Shown here piece after piece: positions 1 through 8,445 of a stretch of DNA of 64,000 bases (positions are counted from its first letter, which is position 1; each line of letters starts with the position of its first letter). The translations under genes and the position numbers were made by a program. A model generated the notes under the pieces. That model worked only from the letters and a program-made list of their open reading frames with translations. It ran no database searches and was not told the DNA's origin. Source of the stretch: Sphingomonadales bacterium. Its GTDB lineage: Bacteria > Pseudomonadota > Alphaproteobacteria > Sphingomonadales > Sphingomonadaceae. The DNA lies in NCBI GenBank assembly GCA_004173185.1, contig SEFZ01000014.1, positions 38,239 to 102,238 on the forward strand. The letters run 5' to 3'.

Positions 1-774
1 GACGAGGCTGGCGGCGCCATCGTTGATCCCCGAAGCGTTGCCGGCGGTGACGCTCCCGTCCTTTGCGAACACCGGTCGGAGCGCAGCCATGTCCTCGATA
101 CGCGCGTCGGTGCGGACATGCTCGTCGGTATTGAAATCGATAAGACCCTTGCGCGCTTTGACCGGCACGCTGACGATCTGCTCGCGGAAGCGCCCCTCGG
201 CAATCGCACGCGCAGCGCGGGTGTGGCTCTCGACGGCTGCAAGGTCCTGCTCTTCGCGACCAATTCCACACTGTCGTGCCACATTTTCCGCAGTCACGCC
301 CATGTGATAGTTTTCAAACGGATCGCTCAGCGTGCGCGTCAAGGCGTCCAGCATCTCGACGTCGCCCATCTTGTTCCCGAAGCGCGCCTTAGTGACATAA
401 TGCGGCGCGCGGCTCATATTCTCCGCGCCTCCCGCCAACGCGATGCCGCATTCGCCCAGCGCGATTGTCTGCGCCGCCGATATCAGCGCCTGGAGTCCGG
501 AGCCGCACAAGCGGTTTACCGTGAGGGCAGGCACCGAAACCGGAACACTCGCGCGCACGGCAGCCACGCGGGCAATGTAGGCGTCCTGCGGCGTCGAAGG
601 GATGACGTTACCGAGCACTACATGCCCGATCTGCCCCGGCGCTATCCCGGCACGTGCGATCGCCTCACGGAAAACGATCGTGCCAAGTTCGGCGGCGGGG
701 ATAGCCTTCAGCGCGCCGCCGAATGTGCCGATGGCGGTCCGAGCGGCGGACAGGATCACAATGTCATTGGACAT
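1..774 (-). CDS. acetyl-CoA C-acyltransferase (thiolase), partial at window edge
   Basis: Thiolase that cleaves or forms 3-ketoacyl-CoA, last step of beta-oxidation or first of PHB synthesis. Translating the minus strand from the ATG at 774 gives 258 residues of an expected ~390; the C-terminus with the GHP and CxG active-site motifs lies outside the window. The N-terminal start ([14 protein letters not shown]), the nucleophile motif NRLCGSG with Cys90, and the GGAENMS stretch are typical of the family. It lies 8 bp downstream of the ETF alpha gene on the same strand, so it is probably the third gene of that operon. Acetoacetyl-CoA versus longer-chain specificity cannot be decided from this part. 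Confidence 0.93.
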   Translation of the reverse strand, partial: MSNDIVILSAARTAIGTFGGALKAIPAAELGTIVFREAIARAGIAPGQIGHVVLGNVIPSTPQDAYIARVAAVRASVPVSVPALTVNRLCGSGLQALISAAQTIALGECGIALAGGAENMSRAPHYVTKARFGNKMGDVEMLDALTRTLSDPFENYHMGVTAENVARQCGIGREEQDLAAVESHTRAARAIAEGRFREQIVSVPVKARKGLIDFNTDEHVRTDARIEDMAALRPVFAKDGSVTAGNASGINDGAASLV

Positions 775-782
775 GGGGTCTC

Positions 783-1712
783 TCACAGCTTTTCGGTCAG
801 CTCGGGCACGATCTTGAACAGGTCGCCGACCAGACCGATGTCCGCGACCTGGAAGATCGGGGCATCCTCGTCCTTGTTGATCGCGATGATCGTCTTCGAA
901 TCCTTCATCCCCGCCAGATGCTGGATCGCGCCCGAAATGCCGATCGCGATATAGACTTCGGGAGCGACGATCTTGCCGGTCTGGCCGACCTGATAGTCGT
1001 TGGGGACATAGCCGGCATCGACTGCGGCGCGCGATGCGCCGACCGCGGCGCCGAGCTTGTCGGCGAGCGGCTCGATGATCGAGTGGAAGTTCTCCGAGTT
1101 CTGCAGCGCGCGGCCACCCGAGACGATCACCTTGGCGGCGGTCAGCTCTGGCCTCGTCGATTCGGCGATTTCCGCCGAGACGAACTTCGAGATGCCGGTG
1201 TCGCTGGCGCCCGAGACAGCCTCGACCGTGCCGGAGCCGCCCGAGGTGCCGGCCTTGGCGAACGCCGTGCCGCGCACCGTGATGACCAGCTTCTTGTCGC
1301 TGGTCTGCACCGTGGCAATGGCGTTTCCAGCATAGATCGGACGCGTGAACGTGTCCGGACCCTCGACCGAGAGGATGTCCGAGATCTGCATCACGTCGAG
1401 CAACGCCGCGACACGCGGGGCGATGTTCTTGCCGTTGCTGGTCGCGGGAAACAGCACCGCGTCATGATCGCCCATCAGCGACACGATCAGCGGCGCGACA
1501 TTCTCGGCAAGCGCATGGCCGAGCGACGCGTCGTCGGCGAGATGGACCTTGCCCACGCCCGCGATCTTCGCGGCTTCGTCGGCAACCGTCTTACAGCCCG
1601 CGCCTGCGACGAGGAGATGGACTTCACCCAGCTGCGAAGCCGCGGTGACGACGGCGAGCGTCGCGTCCTTGACGGAGGCGTTGTCGTGCTCGACCCAAAC
1701 CAGCGTCTTCAT
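783..1712 (-). CDS. etfA: electron transfer flavoprotein alpha subunit
   Basis: 309 residues, normal length for FixB/EtfA. It binds FAD and, with EtfB, carries electrons from acyl-CoA dehydrogenases to ETF-ubiquinone oxidoreductase. The C-terminal FAD-binding signature is clear at about residues 258-268 ([11 protein letters not shown]), followed by the usual [10 protein letters not shown] stretch. The N-terminus ([11 protein letters not shown]) is typical. The start ATG overlaps the etfB stop by 4 bp (1709-1712), which points to translational coupling. The likely electron donor encoded in this window is the acyl-CoA dehydrogenase at 22069. Confidence 0.97.
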   Translation of the reverse strand: MKTLVWVEHDNASVKDATLAVVTAASQLGEVHLLVAGAGCKTVADEAAKIAGVGKVHLADDASLGHALAENVAPLIVSLMGDHDAVLFPATSNGKNIAPRVAALLDVMQISDILSVEGPDTFTRPIYAGNAIATVQTSDKKLVITVRGTAFAKAGTSGGSGTVEAVSGASDTGISKFVSAEIAESTRPELTAAKVIVSGGRALQNSENFHSIIEPLADKLGAAVGASRAAVDAGYVPNDYQVGQTGKIVAPEVYIAIGISGAIQHLAGMKDSKTIIAINKDEDAPIFQVADIGLVGDLFKIVPELTEKL

Positions 1713-2461
1713 TTCGCCACTCCCAGGGCCTTGAGTTTCTCGACCAGTTCATCGACCGAGGCGACCTTGACGCCGGCGGTGCGCTTGGCCGGCTCGACGA
1801 CCTTGAGCGTGGTGAGGCGCGGCGAAGCATCCACCCCGTAATCGGCGATAGTCTTCTTCGCGATCGGCTTGGACTTGGCCTTCATGATGTTGGGCAGCGT
1901 CGCATAACGCGGCTCGTTGAGGCGCAGGTCGGTGGTCACGATCGCGGGGGCCTTGAGGTCCACCGTCTCGAGCCCGCCATCGACTTCGCGCGTCACCAGG
2001 ATGCGCTCGCCATTGACTTCGAGCTTCGAGGCGAAGGTACCCTGCGGCCAGCCAAGCAACGCCGCGAGCATCTGGCCGGTCTGGTTCGAATCGTCGTCGA
2101 TCGCCTGCTTGCCGAGGATGACCAGCCCAGGCTGCTCCTCGTCGCACACCGCCTTGAGCAGCTTGGCGACGCCGAGCGGCTCGACTTCGTCGTCGGTGGT
2201 GATCAGGATGCCGCGATCGGCGCCCATCGCACGCGCGGTGAGCAACACGTCGGTCTCGGCCTTGGCGACGCCGATGGTCACAACGACCACTTCGGTAGCC
2301 GCGCCCTTTTCCTTCAGACGGATCGCCTCTTCGACCGCGATCTCGTCGAACGGATTCATGCTCATCTTGACGTTCGCCAAATCGACGCCCGTCCCGTCCG
2401 CCTTCACGCGGGGCTTCACATTATAGTCAAGCACCCGCTTGACCGGCACCAGAACCTTCAT
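1709..2461 (-). CDS. etfB: electron transfer flavoprotein beta subunit
   Basis: 250 residues, family length. EtfB partners EtfA and binds AMP. The start is the ATG at 2461 because a GGAGG ribosome site lies just upstream and the protein then begins [20 protein letters not shown], the family N-terminus; a longer open frame to 2548 has no such support. The central stretch [20 protein letters not shown] is the conserved EtfB signature with the GKQAIDDD motif. First gene of the etfB-etfA-thiolase unit. Confidence 0.97.
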   Translation of the reverse strand: MKVLVPVKRVLDYNVKPRVKADGTGVDLANVKMSMNPFDEIAVEEAIRLKEKGAATEVVVVTIGVAKAETDVLLTARAMGADRGILITTDDEVEPLGVAKLLKAVCDEEQPGLVILGKQAIDDDSNQTGQMLAALLGWPQGTFASKLEVNGERILVTREVDGGLETVDLKAPAIVTTDLRLNEPRYATLPNIMKAKSKPIAKKTIADYGVDASPRLTTLKVVEPAKRTAGVKVASVDELVEKLKALGVAK

Positions 2462-2938
2462 CTGATCCTCCGTGGACGCGATCGAGTAACAGCACGCGTC
2501 AAATCTTGGCTGCCTTGGCGACGCTGCAGCCGTCCGGTCAACGGGCACTCAGATTTGATCAGATCAGTGATGACACAGCGCTGGCCGATCTTCCTCGGGC
2601 ATGCGTCTCAATCGTGATCGCGAAATTGCCGAGGATGTCGTGGCTGGGCGCACGCACCAGGAGCGACACGCGCATGCGACCTCTAAATTCGCAGGAAGCG
2701 CAGCTATCGCTGCGGTCCGCGGACGCATGGGGCGAATTTCGTCGCCGCATATGCGGCCGTTGGACGGGCGCTGAGACCCGGAGCATATAATGCCTCGAGC
2801 GGCCACCTCGGAAATGCCAGGACGCCCTGGACTGGCGGGCTGCGGAATCCGATACGAGTTCCGCCGGCGCCGGTGCTTGTCACAGTAGGCAGTAGGTAAA
2901 TTGAGTCGTCCTGACCCGTGCAGTGCAGCCCCACGGTT
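2462..2938. other. non-coding gap at left side of accessory island
   Basis: About 480 bp between etfB and the IS remnant. Short open frames exist on both strands but none has a ribosome site, a family match I recognise or sensible composition. The etfB promoter should lie in the first ~100 bp, but I see no convincing -35/-10 pair. No tRNA or integrase is present. The gap may contain the left junction of the island. Confidence 0.5.
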
Positions 2939-3634
2939 TGACCTGCCCCCGGCGAGTGGACCGGGTTTATTGTTAGTGGATTATGCTCGCCGCCGCCATA
3001 TCCGGGCGGAGGTGGAGCGAAGCGGAACCGGAGGCCGGATATGGCGGTGAAGGCGTTTCCGGGGCCGGTGGTCGGTAGCCCAGACTGCTGTGCGGACGGA
3101 TGGTGTTGTAATGCCGCCGCCAGGCTTCGATCAGCACCTTGGCCTCGGCGAGGCTGTAGAAGATCTCGCCATTGAGCAGTTCGTCGCGCAGCGACCCGTT
3201 GAAGCTCTCATTATAGCCATTTTCCCATGGTGATCCCGGTGCGATGTAGAGCGTCTTCACGCCGATCTGGCCGAGCCATTCTGCACCGCGTTGGCGATAA
3301 ACTCGGCGCCGTTGTCCGACCGTATATGTGCTGGCGGAACTCGCGTGACGAACAGGTCTGCCAAAGCCACCAGCACATCCTCATGTTTGAGCTGGCGTGC
3401 CACGATGAGCGCCAGGCACTCCCGACTGGCTTCGTCGATGATGGTTAGGATACGGAACTTGCGAGCACATGCGTGCGGCCATATCCGCTTTCGAGCATCC
3501 ACGCGATAAGGCTGAATGACTGAAACGGGGCGCATTGCTGTCCGGCAGCTTGCCCAAGAGTGGCCCATCCGCTCTTGGGCCGGTTGCGGCCTGGCGGCTT
3601 TCGGCGGGCGGGCCGCCATACCGGACGTTGGCAA
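2939..3634 (-). pseudogene. IS3-family transposase OrfB remnant (frameshifted, 5-prime truncated)
   Basis: Two adjoining minus-strand frames together read as the integrase core of an IS3-family transposase. The upstream frame (3257-3634) ends FRILTIIDEASRECLALI...SDNGAEFIANAVQ, carrying the second catalytic Asp. The downstream frame (2973-3260) has APGSPWENGYNESFNGSLRD with the catalytic Glu and RRHYNTIRPHSSLGYRPPAP. One base is missing after the codons for ANAVQ near 3280, which breaks the frame. The upstream third, with the first catalytic Asp and OrfA, cannot be recognised. A TGACCTGCCCCC sequence at 2939-2950 looks like the IS terminal end; I find no matching opposite end. The element is therefore dead. 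Confidence 0.85.
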
Positions 3635-3784
3635 ATTGGGCCGCTAGTAGAAGATGTCCTTTTCCGGGCCATGCGAACGCAGTCGCAATGTCATTGAATG
3701 GTCCACAGGATTCATTCTCTAATCCTTGTTTCGGCTCCGGCCTCACTGTAAGTGTACAAAGAGGGAACATAAAAAGGAGGGCAA

Positions 3785-4342
3785 ATGATGCCGATAGGCC
3801 CGCTTGAAGATCAAATCCGCGAGTGCTTCGGCCGTGTCGTCTATACTCATAAGACGCATGAGAAAACCGCAGACCGCTGCGCTGAAACCTTGCGCAGATA
3901 CAAGCTCGGTCAGATAGCTGTGTCGGCGCTGACCGCGTCGGGCGTGGTGTCGTCGATCGTGATCGACGATATCTGGATCAAGCTGGTTACCGCGCTTCTC
4001 TCGCTCGGTAGCCTGTGGATCTCGAGTTACATGAAAGGCTTCGATCCCGGAGCGACGGCGCAAAAGCATCGCGACGCCGCGGCCAATATCTGGCCAGTTC
4101 GAGAATCCTATCTGTCGTTGCTCACCGATCTTCGTTCGGGCTCAATCGACGCCGCCGAGGCCATGCGACGGCGCGATGCGCTCCAAGAGCGATTGGCCGC
4201 GATCTACAAAGCGGCGCCCCAGACCAACGGCAAGGCTTATGGCGATGCGCAGGCGGCGCTCAAGGACCGCGAAGACCTAACATTCTCCGACGCCGAGATC
4301 GATGCATTCCTGCCTGCGTCGCTCAGAAAGACGTCGGCTTGA
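3785..4342 (+). CDS. SLATT-domain two-TM protein, CBASS-like effector
   Basis: 185 residues. An N-terminal helix (YTHKTHEKTADRCAETLRRY, residues 20-39) is followed by two hydrophobic segments at about 42-60 and 64-82, then a basic helical tail with GFDPGATAQKHRDAAANIWPVRESYLSLL. This order is that of SLATT (SMODS and SLOG-associating 2TM effector) proteins, which are predicted to disrupt the inner membrane when a nucleotide second messenger is made. An AGGAGG site lies just upstream of the ATG at 3785. The stop overlaps the TTG start of the CD-NTase gene, so the two are almost certainly co-translated. Family assignment is from recognition of the pattern; membrane-killing activity is inferred. 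Confidence 0.85.
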   Translation: MMPIGPLEDQIRECFGRVVYTHKTHEKTADRCAETLRRYKLGQIAVSALTASGVVSSIVIDDIWIKLVTALLSLGSLWISSYMKGFDPGATAQKHRDAAANIWPVRESYLSLLTDLRSGSIDAAEAMRRRDALQERLAAIYKAAPQTNGKAYGDAQAALKDREDLTFSDAEIDAFLPASLRKTSA

Positions 4343-5880
4343 TCAGTCTTACATCGGCGGCCGAACAGACCATCGAAGCGCTGGCGCGCTCGCTCGAGGT
4401 CTCTGAGGCGCGGTATTTGTCGGCCGATCGCAGCTACAAGTCGGTATGCGCTTGGCTCGAGCGCGAGGGGTCGCGCTTCGCCGACAAATCGATCCACGTC
4501 TACACCCAAGGCTCCTTTCGGCTTGGCACAGCGATACGGCCGGTCGATGAGGACGAGCATTACGATCTCGACATCGTTTGCGAGTTCGGTCGGGACAAAT
4601 GGGATTGCACCCAGGCGGCGTTGCACAAGGATCTCGGCTATGAGCTGGGGCTCTATGCCGAGCGCCACTCGATGGAAGCACCGAGCCCTTGGCGGCGGTG
4701 CTGGACGCTCAATTACGCCGATGAGGCGCAATTCCATATGGACGTGCTGCCTTCCATTCCCGATGGCGCGCGGCAGCGTGAGCTTCGCAAGGCCTTGTCG
4801 CTTACGTTAGACCATGTCGATCAGTCGATCTCGATCACCGACAGCCAGCACCGACACTATCGCACGCTCAGCCAGGAGTGGCCGGCCAGCAATCCGAACG
4901 GCTATGCGGAATGGTTCTACGACCGGATGAAGCCGGTCTTCGAGGCGCTGCGCAAGTCAATGATGCTTGACGAGGCAAAGGCTGAAGTCGCCGACATTCC
5001 GGCATTTCGCGTCAAGACGCCGCTTCAGTCGGCAATCCAGATCCTCAAGCATCATCGCGATCAGCGCTTTGCCAAATCGGCTGATGTGAAGCCCGCCTCG
5101 ATCGTAATTACGACACTCGCCGCACACGCCTATCAGCAGGAAGCGACCATCTCGGGTGCCTTGTTCAGTATCCTGCAGCGGATGGACGCACATATCGAGC
5201 GGCGCGGCGACGCTTATTGGATTCCAAACCCCTCCGATCCCCGCGAGAACTTCGCCGATCATTGGAACGATGAGCCCGAGCGCCGAGAAGCTTTCTATGC
5301 ATGGCTCGAGGCTGCCCGGGGCGATTTCTACAATGCGGCGGTGCTCAGCGATTCTGTGCAATTGACCGATGCATTGGCACCGGGTCTCGGGCGTTTGCTC
5401 GTCGAAAAGGCTGTCGCGCACACACGTGAGCAAAGCAGCGGCGTGACGGGAGTGCTCCGCACGGTCGGGCGTTCGCTGCAGCGGATCCTTGATGCATCCC
5501 ACCGCAAGGCGCCCGAATGGCCGGTGGTCGCGAGCGGCGAAGTCGGCATCGCCTCGGCGGTCGCCGAGCAACCAGGATTCAGGCCTACGCAATTTGCGAG
5601 TGACGAACCCGGCATCCATCGCGGCAGCAGGCTCTGCTTCACTGCGCGCACCAATGTCGAGCGCCCGTACAAGGTCTATTGGCAGATCGTGAACACTGGC
5701 GCTGCCGCCACCGACGCTCGCAATCTGCGCGGCGGATTTGACGAAGTGGTGGTCGAGGCGGGCAAGCTGACCAAGAATGAAACCGCCGAATATCCCGGCA
5801 CGCACAGCATCGAATGCTTCATCGTAAAACAGGGTTACTGCGTCGCTCGCAGCGGCGTTTTCATCGTCAACATCGTGTGA
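4339..5880 (+). CDS. CD-NTase (SMODS nucleotidyltransferase) with C-terminal AGS-C sensor domain
   Basis: 513 residues if it starts at the TTG at 4339, which overlaps the SLATT stop in a TTGA; no ATG occurs in frame until residue 112, past the first catalytic motifs, so TTG is the best start. The nucleotidyltransferase core is complete: GS at residues 58-59 (TQGSFRLGT), the paired acidic motif D76-x-D78 (HYDLDIVCEF) and the third Asp at 135 (FHMDVLP). Residues ~426-513 (GSRLCFTARTNVERPYKVYWQIVN...) match the AGS-C sensor domain found at the C-terminus of CD-NTases. It probably makes a cyclic di- or trinucleotide on phage infection that activates the neighbouring SLATT effector. Product and nucleotide specificity cannot be told. 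No ubiquitin-like, HORMA or TRIP13 ancillary genes follow, so this resembles a minimal type I CBASS. Confidence 0.9.
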   Translation: MISLTSAAEQTIEALARSLEVSEARYLSADRSYKSVCAWLEREGSRFADKSIHVYTQGSFRLGTAIRPVDEDEHYDLDIVCEFGRDKWDCTQAALHKDLGYELGLYAERHSMEAPSPWRRCWTLNYADEAQFHMDVLPSIPDGARQRELRKALSLTLDHVDQSISITDSQHRHYRTLSQEWPASNPNGYAEWFYDRMKPVFEALRKSMMLDEAKAEVADIPAFRVKTPLQSAIQILKHHRDQRFAKSADVKPASIVITTLAAHAYQQEATISGALFSILQRMDAHIERRGDAYWIPNPSDPRENFADHWNDEPERREAFYAWLEAARGDFYNAAVLSDSVQLTDALAPGLGRLLVEKAVAHTREQSSGVTGVLRTVGRSLQRILDASHRKAPEWPVVASGEVGIASAVAEQPGFRPTQFASDEPGIHRGSRLCFTARTNVERPYKVYWQIVNTGAAATDARNLRGGFDEVVVEAGKLTKNETAEYPGTHSIECFIVKQGYCVARSGVFIVNIV

Positions 5881-5901
5881 CGGCGTAGGCCTGAGCGCGC
5901 G
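5881..5901. other. 21-bp stop-to-stop gap between convergent CBASS-like operons
   Basis: Only 21 bp separate the stop of the plus-strand CD-NTase (5880) from the stop of the minus-strand GrpB::S-4TM gene (5902). No clear rho-independent terminator for either direction is visible in the gap, so convergent read-through and antisense RNA are possible. Confidence 0.7.
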
Positions 5902-7263
5902 TTATCCGCGCTTGTTTTCGAGATAATTGCGCCAGCGGCGGGTGAGCTCGGCGCTTCTGAACCAATATACGAAGGGCAAAGCGAAAGGCGCGCTTTCAAC
6001 CGCGGCGTTATAGTCCGACATCAGCAGCAAGATGTCCGCCTGTGGAAAGTCCCTCGCCGCCGCGGTCTCGACCCGTTGCAAGATCACCGCGATCGTCGCC
6101 GCTGCTTCGCGATGCGCGAATATCGCACCAATCAAGTCGGACGAGAGCAGGAAAACGAGCAGCGCCACCGCGACGCGCGCGAACGATACGCCCTGGTCGG
6201 CGGAGAGGGTGAGGATTCCGGCCCATAACAAGCCAGCGATCGCCAAGGCAGCAATAAGCAAAGTGGTCTGAAGCCAGGTCGCGCTCGCTTGTTGCAGGTC
6301 GCGCGTCCAGTAAGCGGACTCCTCGATCAGCTCGGCAAGCCGCCGATAGCCCGGCGGCGCGCGGCTTGCGAAATGCTCCTCCTCGCGAACTAGCGCTCGG
6401 TCCGCGATTGATACCTTGAACCCATCAAAGACCCGCAGTCTTTGCTCGGCCGAGAAATGCTCGCCTAGGCCGCTTGCTAGCAACACGACCCGACGTGCCT
6501 GATCACCGGCCGCGCGGTGCGCGCGCTGTTTACGCGTTAGCGCGAGCCAAAGTGCAGCGAGCAGAAATCCGGCCAATGCGAAATTTAGCTGGGTCGTATT
6601 GTTGTCGGAATAGACCGAGATCGCCGTCACGATCGCTACGGCGAGCTGCGCCGCTAGTGCCTTATCCTGGAATGCCCGGGCGCAATCGAGCTCGGCACGC
6701 TGATAGGTCAGCAGCCGCTCATTGCCGAACGTTCCAGCGGCCTTGCGCAAAACTTCCGTGACGAATTCGCTCTTGCCATTCGTATAGGCCTCGAGATCGT
6801 CCGGATGAGCCGCTGCCAGCTGACGCTTGAGCGTGACATAACGCCGGGCAAGCTCTCGGTCCGCGACAAGCTCGTCGCGAAACACCAGCATGTTCCGGCC
6901 CCATTTGCTGTCGAGCGGCACCAGATGCAGATGGAAGGTCACCGACGCTCCGCTTGAGGCGGTTCTGGCGAGGAAATGCCTGGGCAGCTCGATGTGCGCT
7001 TCTTCCTCAGCATAGCCGATTGCCGCGAGCCCAGCGACGATCCGGCCGGCATCCTCCCAGTCCACAAGGGTCAGAAGCAAGTCGATCACCGGCTTGCTTT
7101 CGAGCCCGGCCACCGCCGTGCTGCCGACATGATCGATGAACATGCGCGCAGGCGCGTTCGCGGCGTGGATCGCGGCGATCTCAGCGCTGCATGCCTTTGC
7201 CCAACCGCTGTCTTGCGGCATTATTTGGACGCAAGGGGAGGGCGGGGTCGCATTATCCTCCAT
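5902..7263 (-). CDS. GrpB-domain / S-4TM fusion, putative CBASS-like membrane effector
   Basis: 453 residues with two parts. Residues ~15-175 are a GrpB (UPF0157) nucleotidyltransferase-fold domain: HVGSTAVAGLESKPVIDLLL (G47, S48, K57-P58, D61), FHLHLVPLDSKWGRNMLVFRD, and the closing AHPDDLEAYTNGKSEFV. Residues ~180-453 look like an S-4TM (SMODS-associating four-TM) effector: a short helix NERLLTYQRAELDCARAFQ, hydrophobic pairs at ~202-219 and 225-243, a long soluble stretch, then pairs at ~330-353 and 360-383. It follows the second CD-NTase by 36 bp on the same strand, so the S-4TM part is the probable effector of that synthase. The role of the GrpB part is unknown. No good ribosome site precedes the ATG at 7263, though it is the first Met that includes the whole GrpB domain. 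Confidence 0.82.
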   Translation of the reverse strand: MEDNATPPSPCVQIMPQDSGWAKACSAEIAAIHAANAPARMFIDHVGSTAVAGLESKPVIDLLLTLVDWEDAGRIVAGLAAIGYAEEEAHIELPRHFLARTASSGASVTFHLHLVPLDSKWGRNMLVFRDELVADRELARRYVTLKRQLAAAHPDDLEAYTNGKSEFVTEVLRKAAGTFGNERLLTYQRAELDCARAFQDKALAAQLAVAIVTAISVYSDNNTTQLNFALAGFLLAALWLALTRKQRAHRAAGDQARRVVLLASGLGEHFSAEQRLRVFDGFKVSIADRALVREEEHFASRAPPGYRRLAELIEESAYWTRDLQQASATWLQTTLLIAALAIAGLLWAGILTLSADQGVSFARVAVALLVFLLSSDLIGAIFAHREAAATIAVILQRVETAAARDFPQADILLLMSDYNAAVESAPFALPFVYWFRSAELTRRWRNYLENKRG

Positions 7264-7299
7264 CAGGACGGCGCTGTCCCGCCTGAAGGATGGTTGAAT

Positions 7300-8241
7300 C
7301 TATCCAAAGTAGAAACCTCCCCAATCTGCACCGAACTTTCCATAAACAGACAGGGCGGACCCTCGAGCGTCAAGGGTAGGTCGGCCCGAAAATTTCTCGC
7401 CACTTATTGCGCGCCGGTTCCCGGTTTCGTGCTCGATGGCGCTCAATGCAGTGCGATAGGCGGTGGCTGCGGCATCCTGGAAGTTGTCGGTTTTGAAAAC
7501 ATAGGAGCCGCTTCCAGGCGCGCGCCAATAGCTCTGCGACCGATCGACTTGGGAGAGATACAGCATGAAGTCGCGCACGAGATAATCATGATATAGATAT
7601 GACTTGTCGCAATACGCCCAGGTCAGGATGAATTGAAAGGCGAGGGTGTCGATCAGCATGCCACTCATCGGCACCGTGTGGCGGTCGCGCCATATCCGCG
7701 CCATGCGACCGATCGCCTTTAAATTGCCGTTCGCGGTTACCGTATCGCGTGCGCCGAACGCGTTCATCTCCCTGCGTGGATCGCAGGTCTTCCAGCTTCC
7801 GCCGCCGTTGGTGTCGGCAAAGGTAAAGCTACCGTCCGTATTCTCGAATACGGGCAGGATCTCGAAGCGGATGCCATCGTCGAACTTCAATGCCACCACC
7901 TGGCCGTCGGCGCCGGTATAGGAATTGGCGTAGGTCTTGTTGATCGACGTCTTCACCGCCTGAAGGAGCGCCGACTGCCCATTCGTTTCATAGGCATGAT
8001 ACTTCTGGTATACCGAATAACGCAGGGTGAACGCGACATCCAGGTCGCTCACCCCCTTGGCTGCGGTGTCGCGTCCATAGGAGCCGACATAGAGACTATG
8101 CGCAGTCTCGGACTCAGTGTTCCAGAAATCCTTGTTCAGCCGCTTCGTGATGCGCTTGTAGCGATAGCAGATCGAGCTCACCGTCGATGAGGGAATCAGA
8201 TATTGACTGCGAAAGGCGATGAAATTTGCAGAGACGCTCAT
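7300..8241 (-). CDS. second CD-NTase (SMODS-domain nucleotidyltransferase)
   Basis: 313 residues, a usual size for a single-domain SMODS synthase without a sensor tail. The core motifs are GS at residues 53-54 (YVGSYGRDTA), D66-x-D68 (GVSDLDVAF) and an acidic residue at 127 in IRFEILPVF, where many CD-NTases have Asp but this one has Glu. The later FADTNGGGSWKTCDPRREMNAF block is typical of the family. It shares little sequence with the CD-NTase at 4339, so it is not a recent duplicate. It heads a two-gene unit with the GrpB::S-4TM gene. The divergent gene at 8446 begins 204 bp away, leaving room for two promoters. Nucleotide product unknown. Confidence 0.87.
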   Translation of the reverse strand: MSVSANFIAFRSQYLIPSSTVSSICYRYKRITKRLNKDFWNTESETAHSLYVGSYGRDTAAKGVSDLDVAFTLRYSVYQKYHAYETNGQSALLQAVKTSINKTYANSYTGADGQVVALKFDDGIRFEILPVFENTDGSFTFADTNGGGSWKTCDPRREMNAFGARDTVTANGNLKAIGRMARIWRDRHTVPMSGMLIDTLAFQFILTWAYCDKSYLYHDYLVRDFMLYLSQVDRSQSYWRAPGSGSYVFKTDNFQDAAATAYRTALSAIEHETGNRRAISGEKFSGRPTLDARGSALSVYGKFGADWGGFYFG

Positions 8242-8445
8242 AGCTCAATGATGCCATCTCGACTTCCACCGTGCTAGAACAAAGAACGAACTTGATCCAA
8301 ATTGGTCACGCTTAGTGCTGGTGCTGGAGGGCACGCTTTCAAGGGAACGGCGGCCGCATATAGTGAGGCAAATGAGGTCACGAAGTCAGATGTAACCGGA
8401 GGATGCACTTCCTACATTCGATAGCAAAGGGCGGAAGTTGAAATC

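Noticed and set aside
3445..3770. Alternative open frames upstream of the IS3 remnant as an OrfA gene
   Set aside because: None shows a helix-turn-helix or leucine zipper of IS3 OrfA; they are frame shadows of degraded DNA.
4015..4338. Upstream extension of the plus-strand CD-NTase inside the SLATT gene
   Set aside because: Same bases encode the well-supported SLATT protein in another frame; residues before 4339 have no family resemblance.
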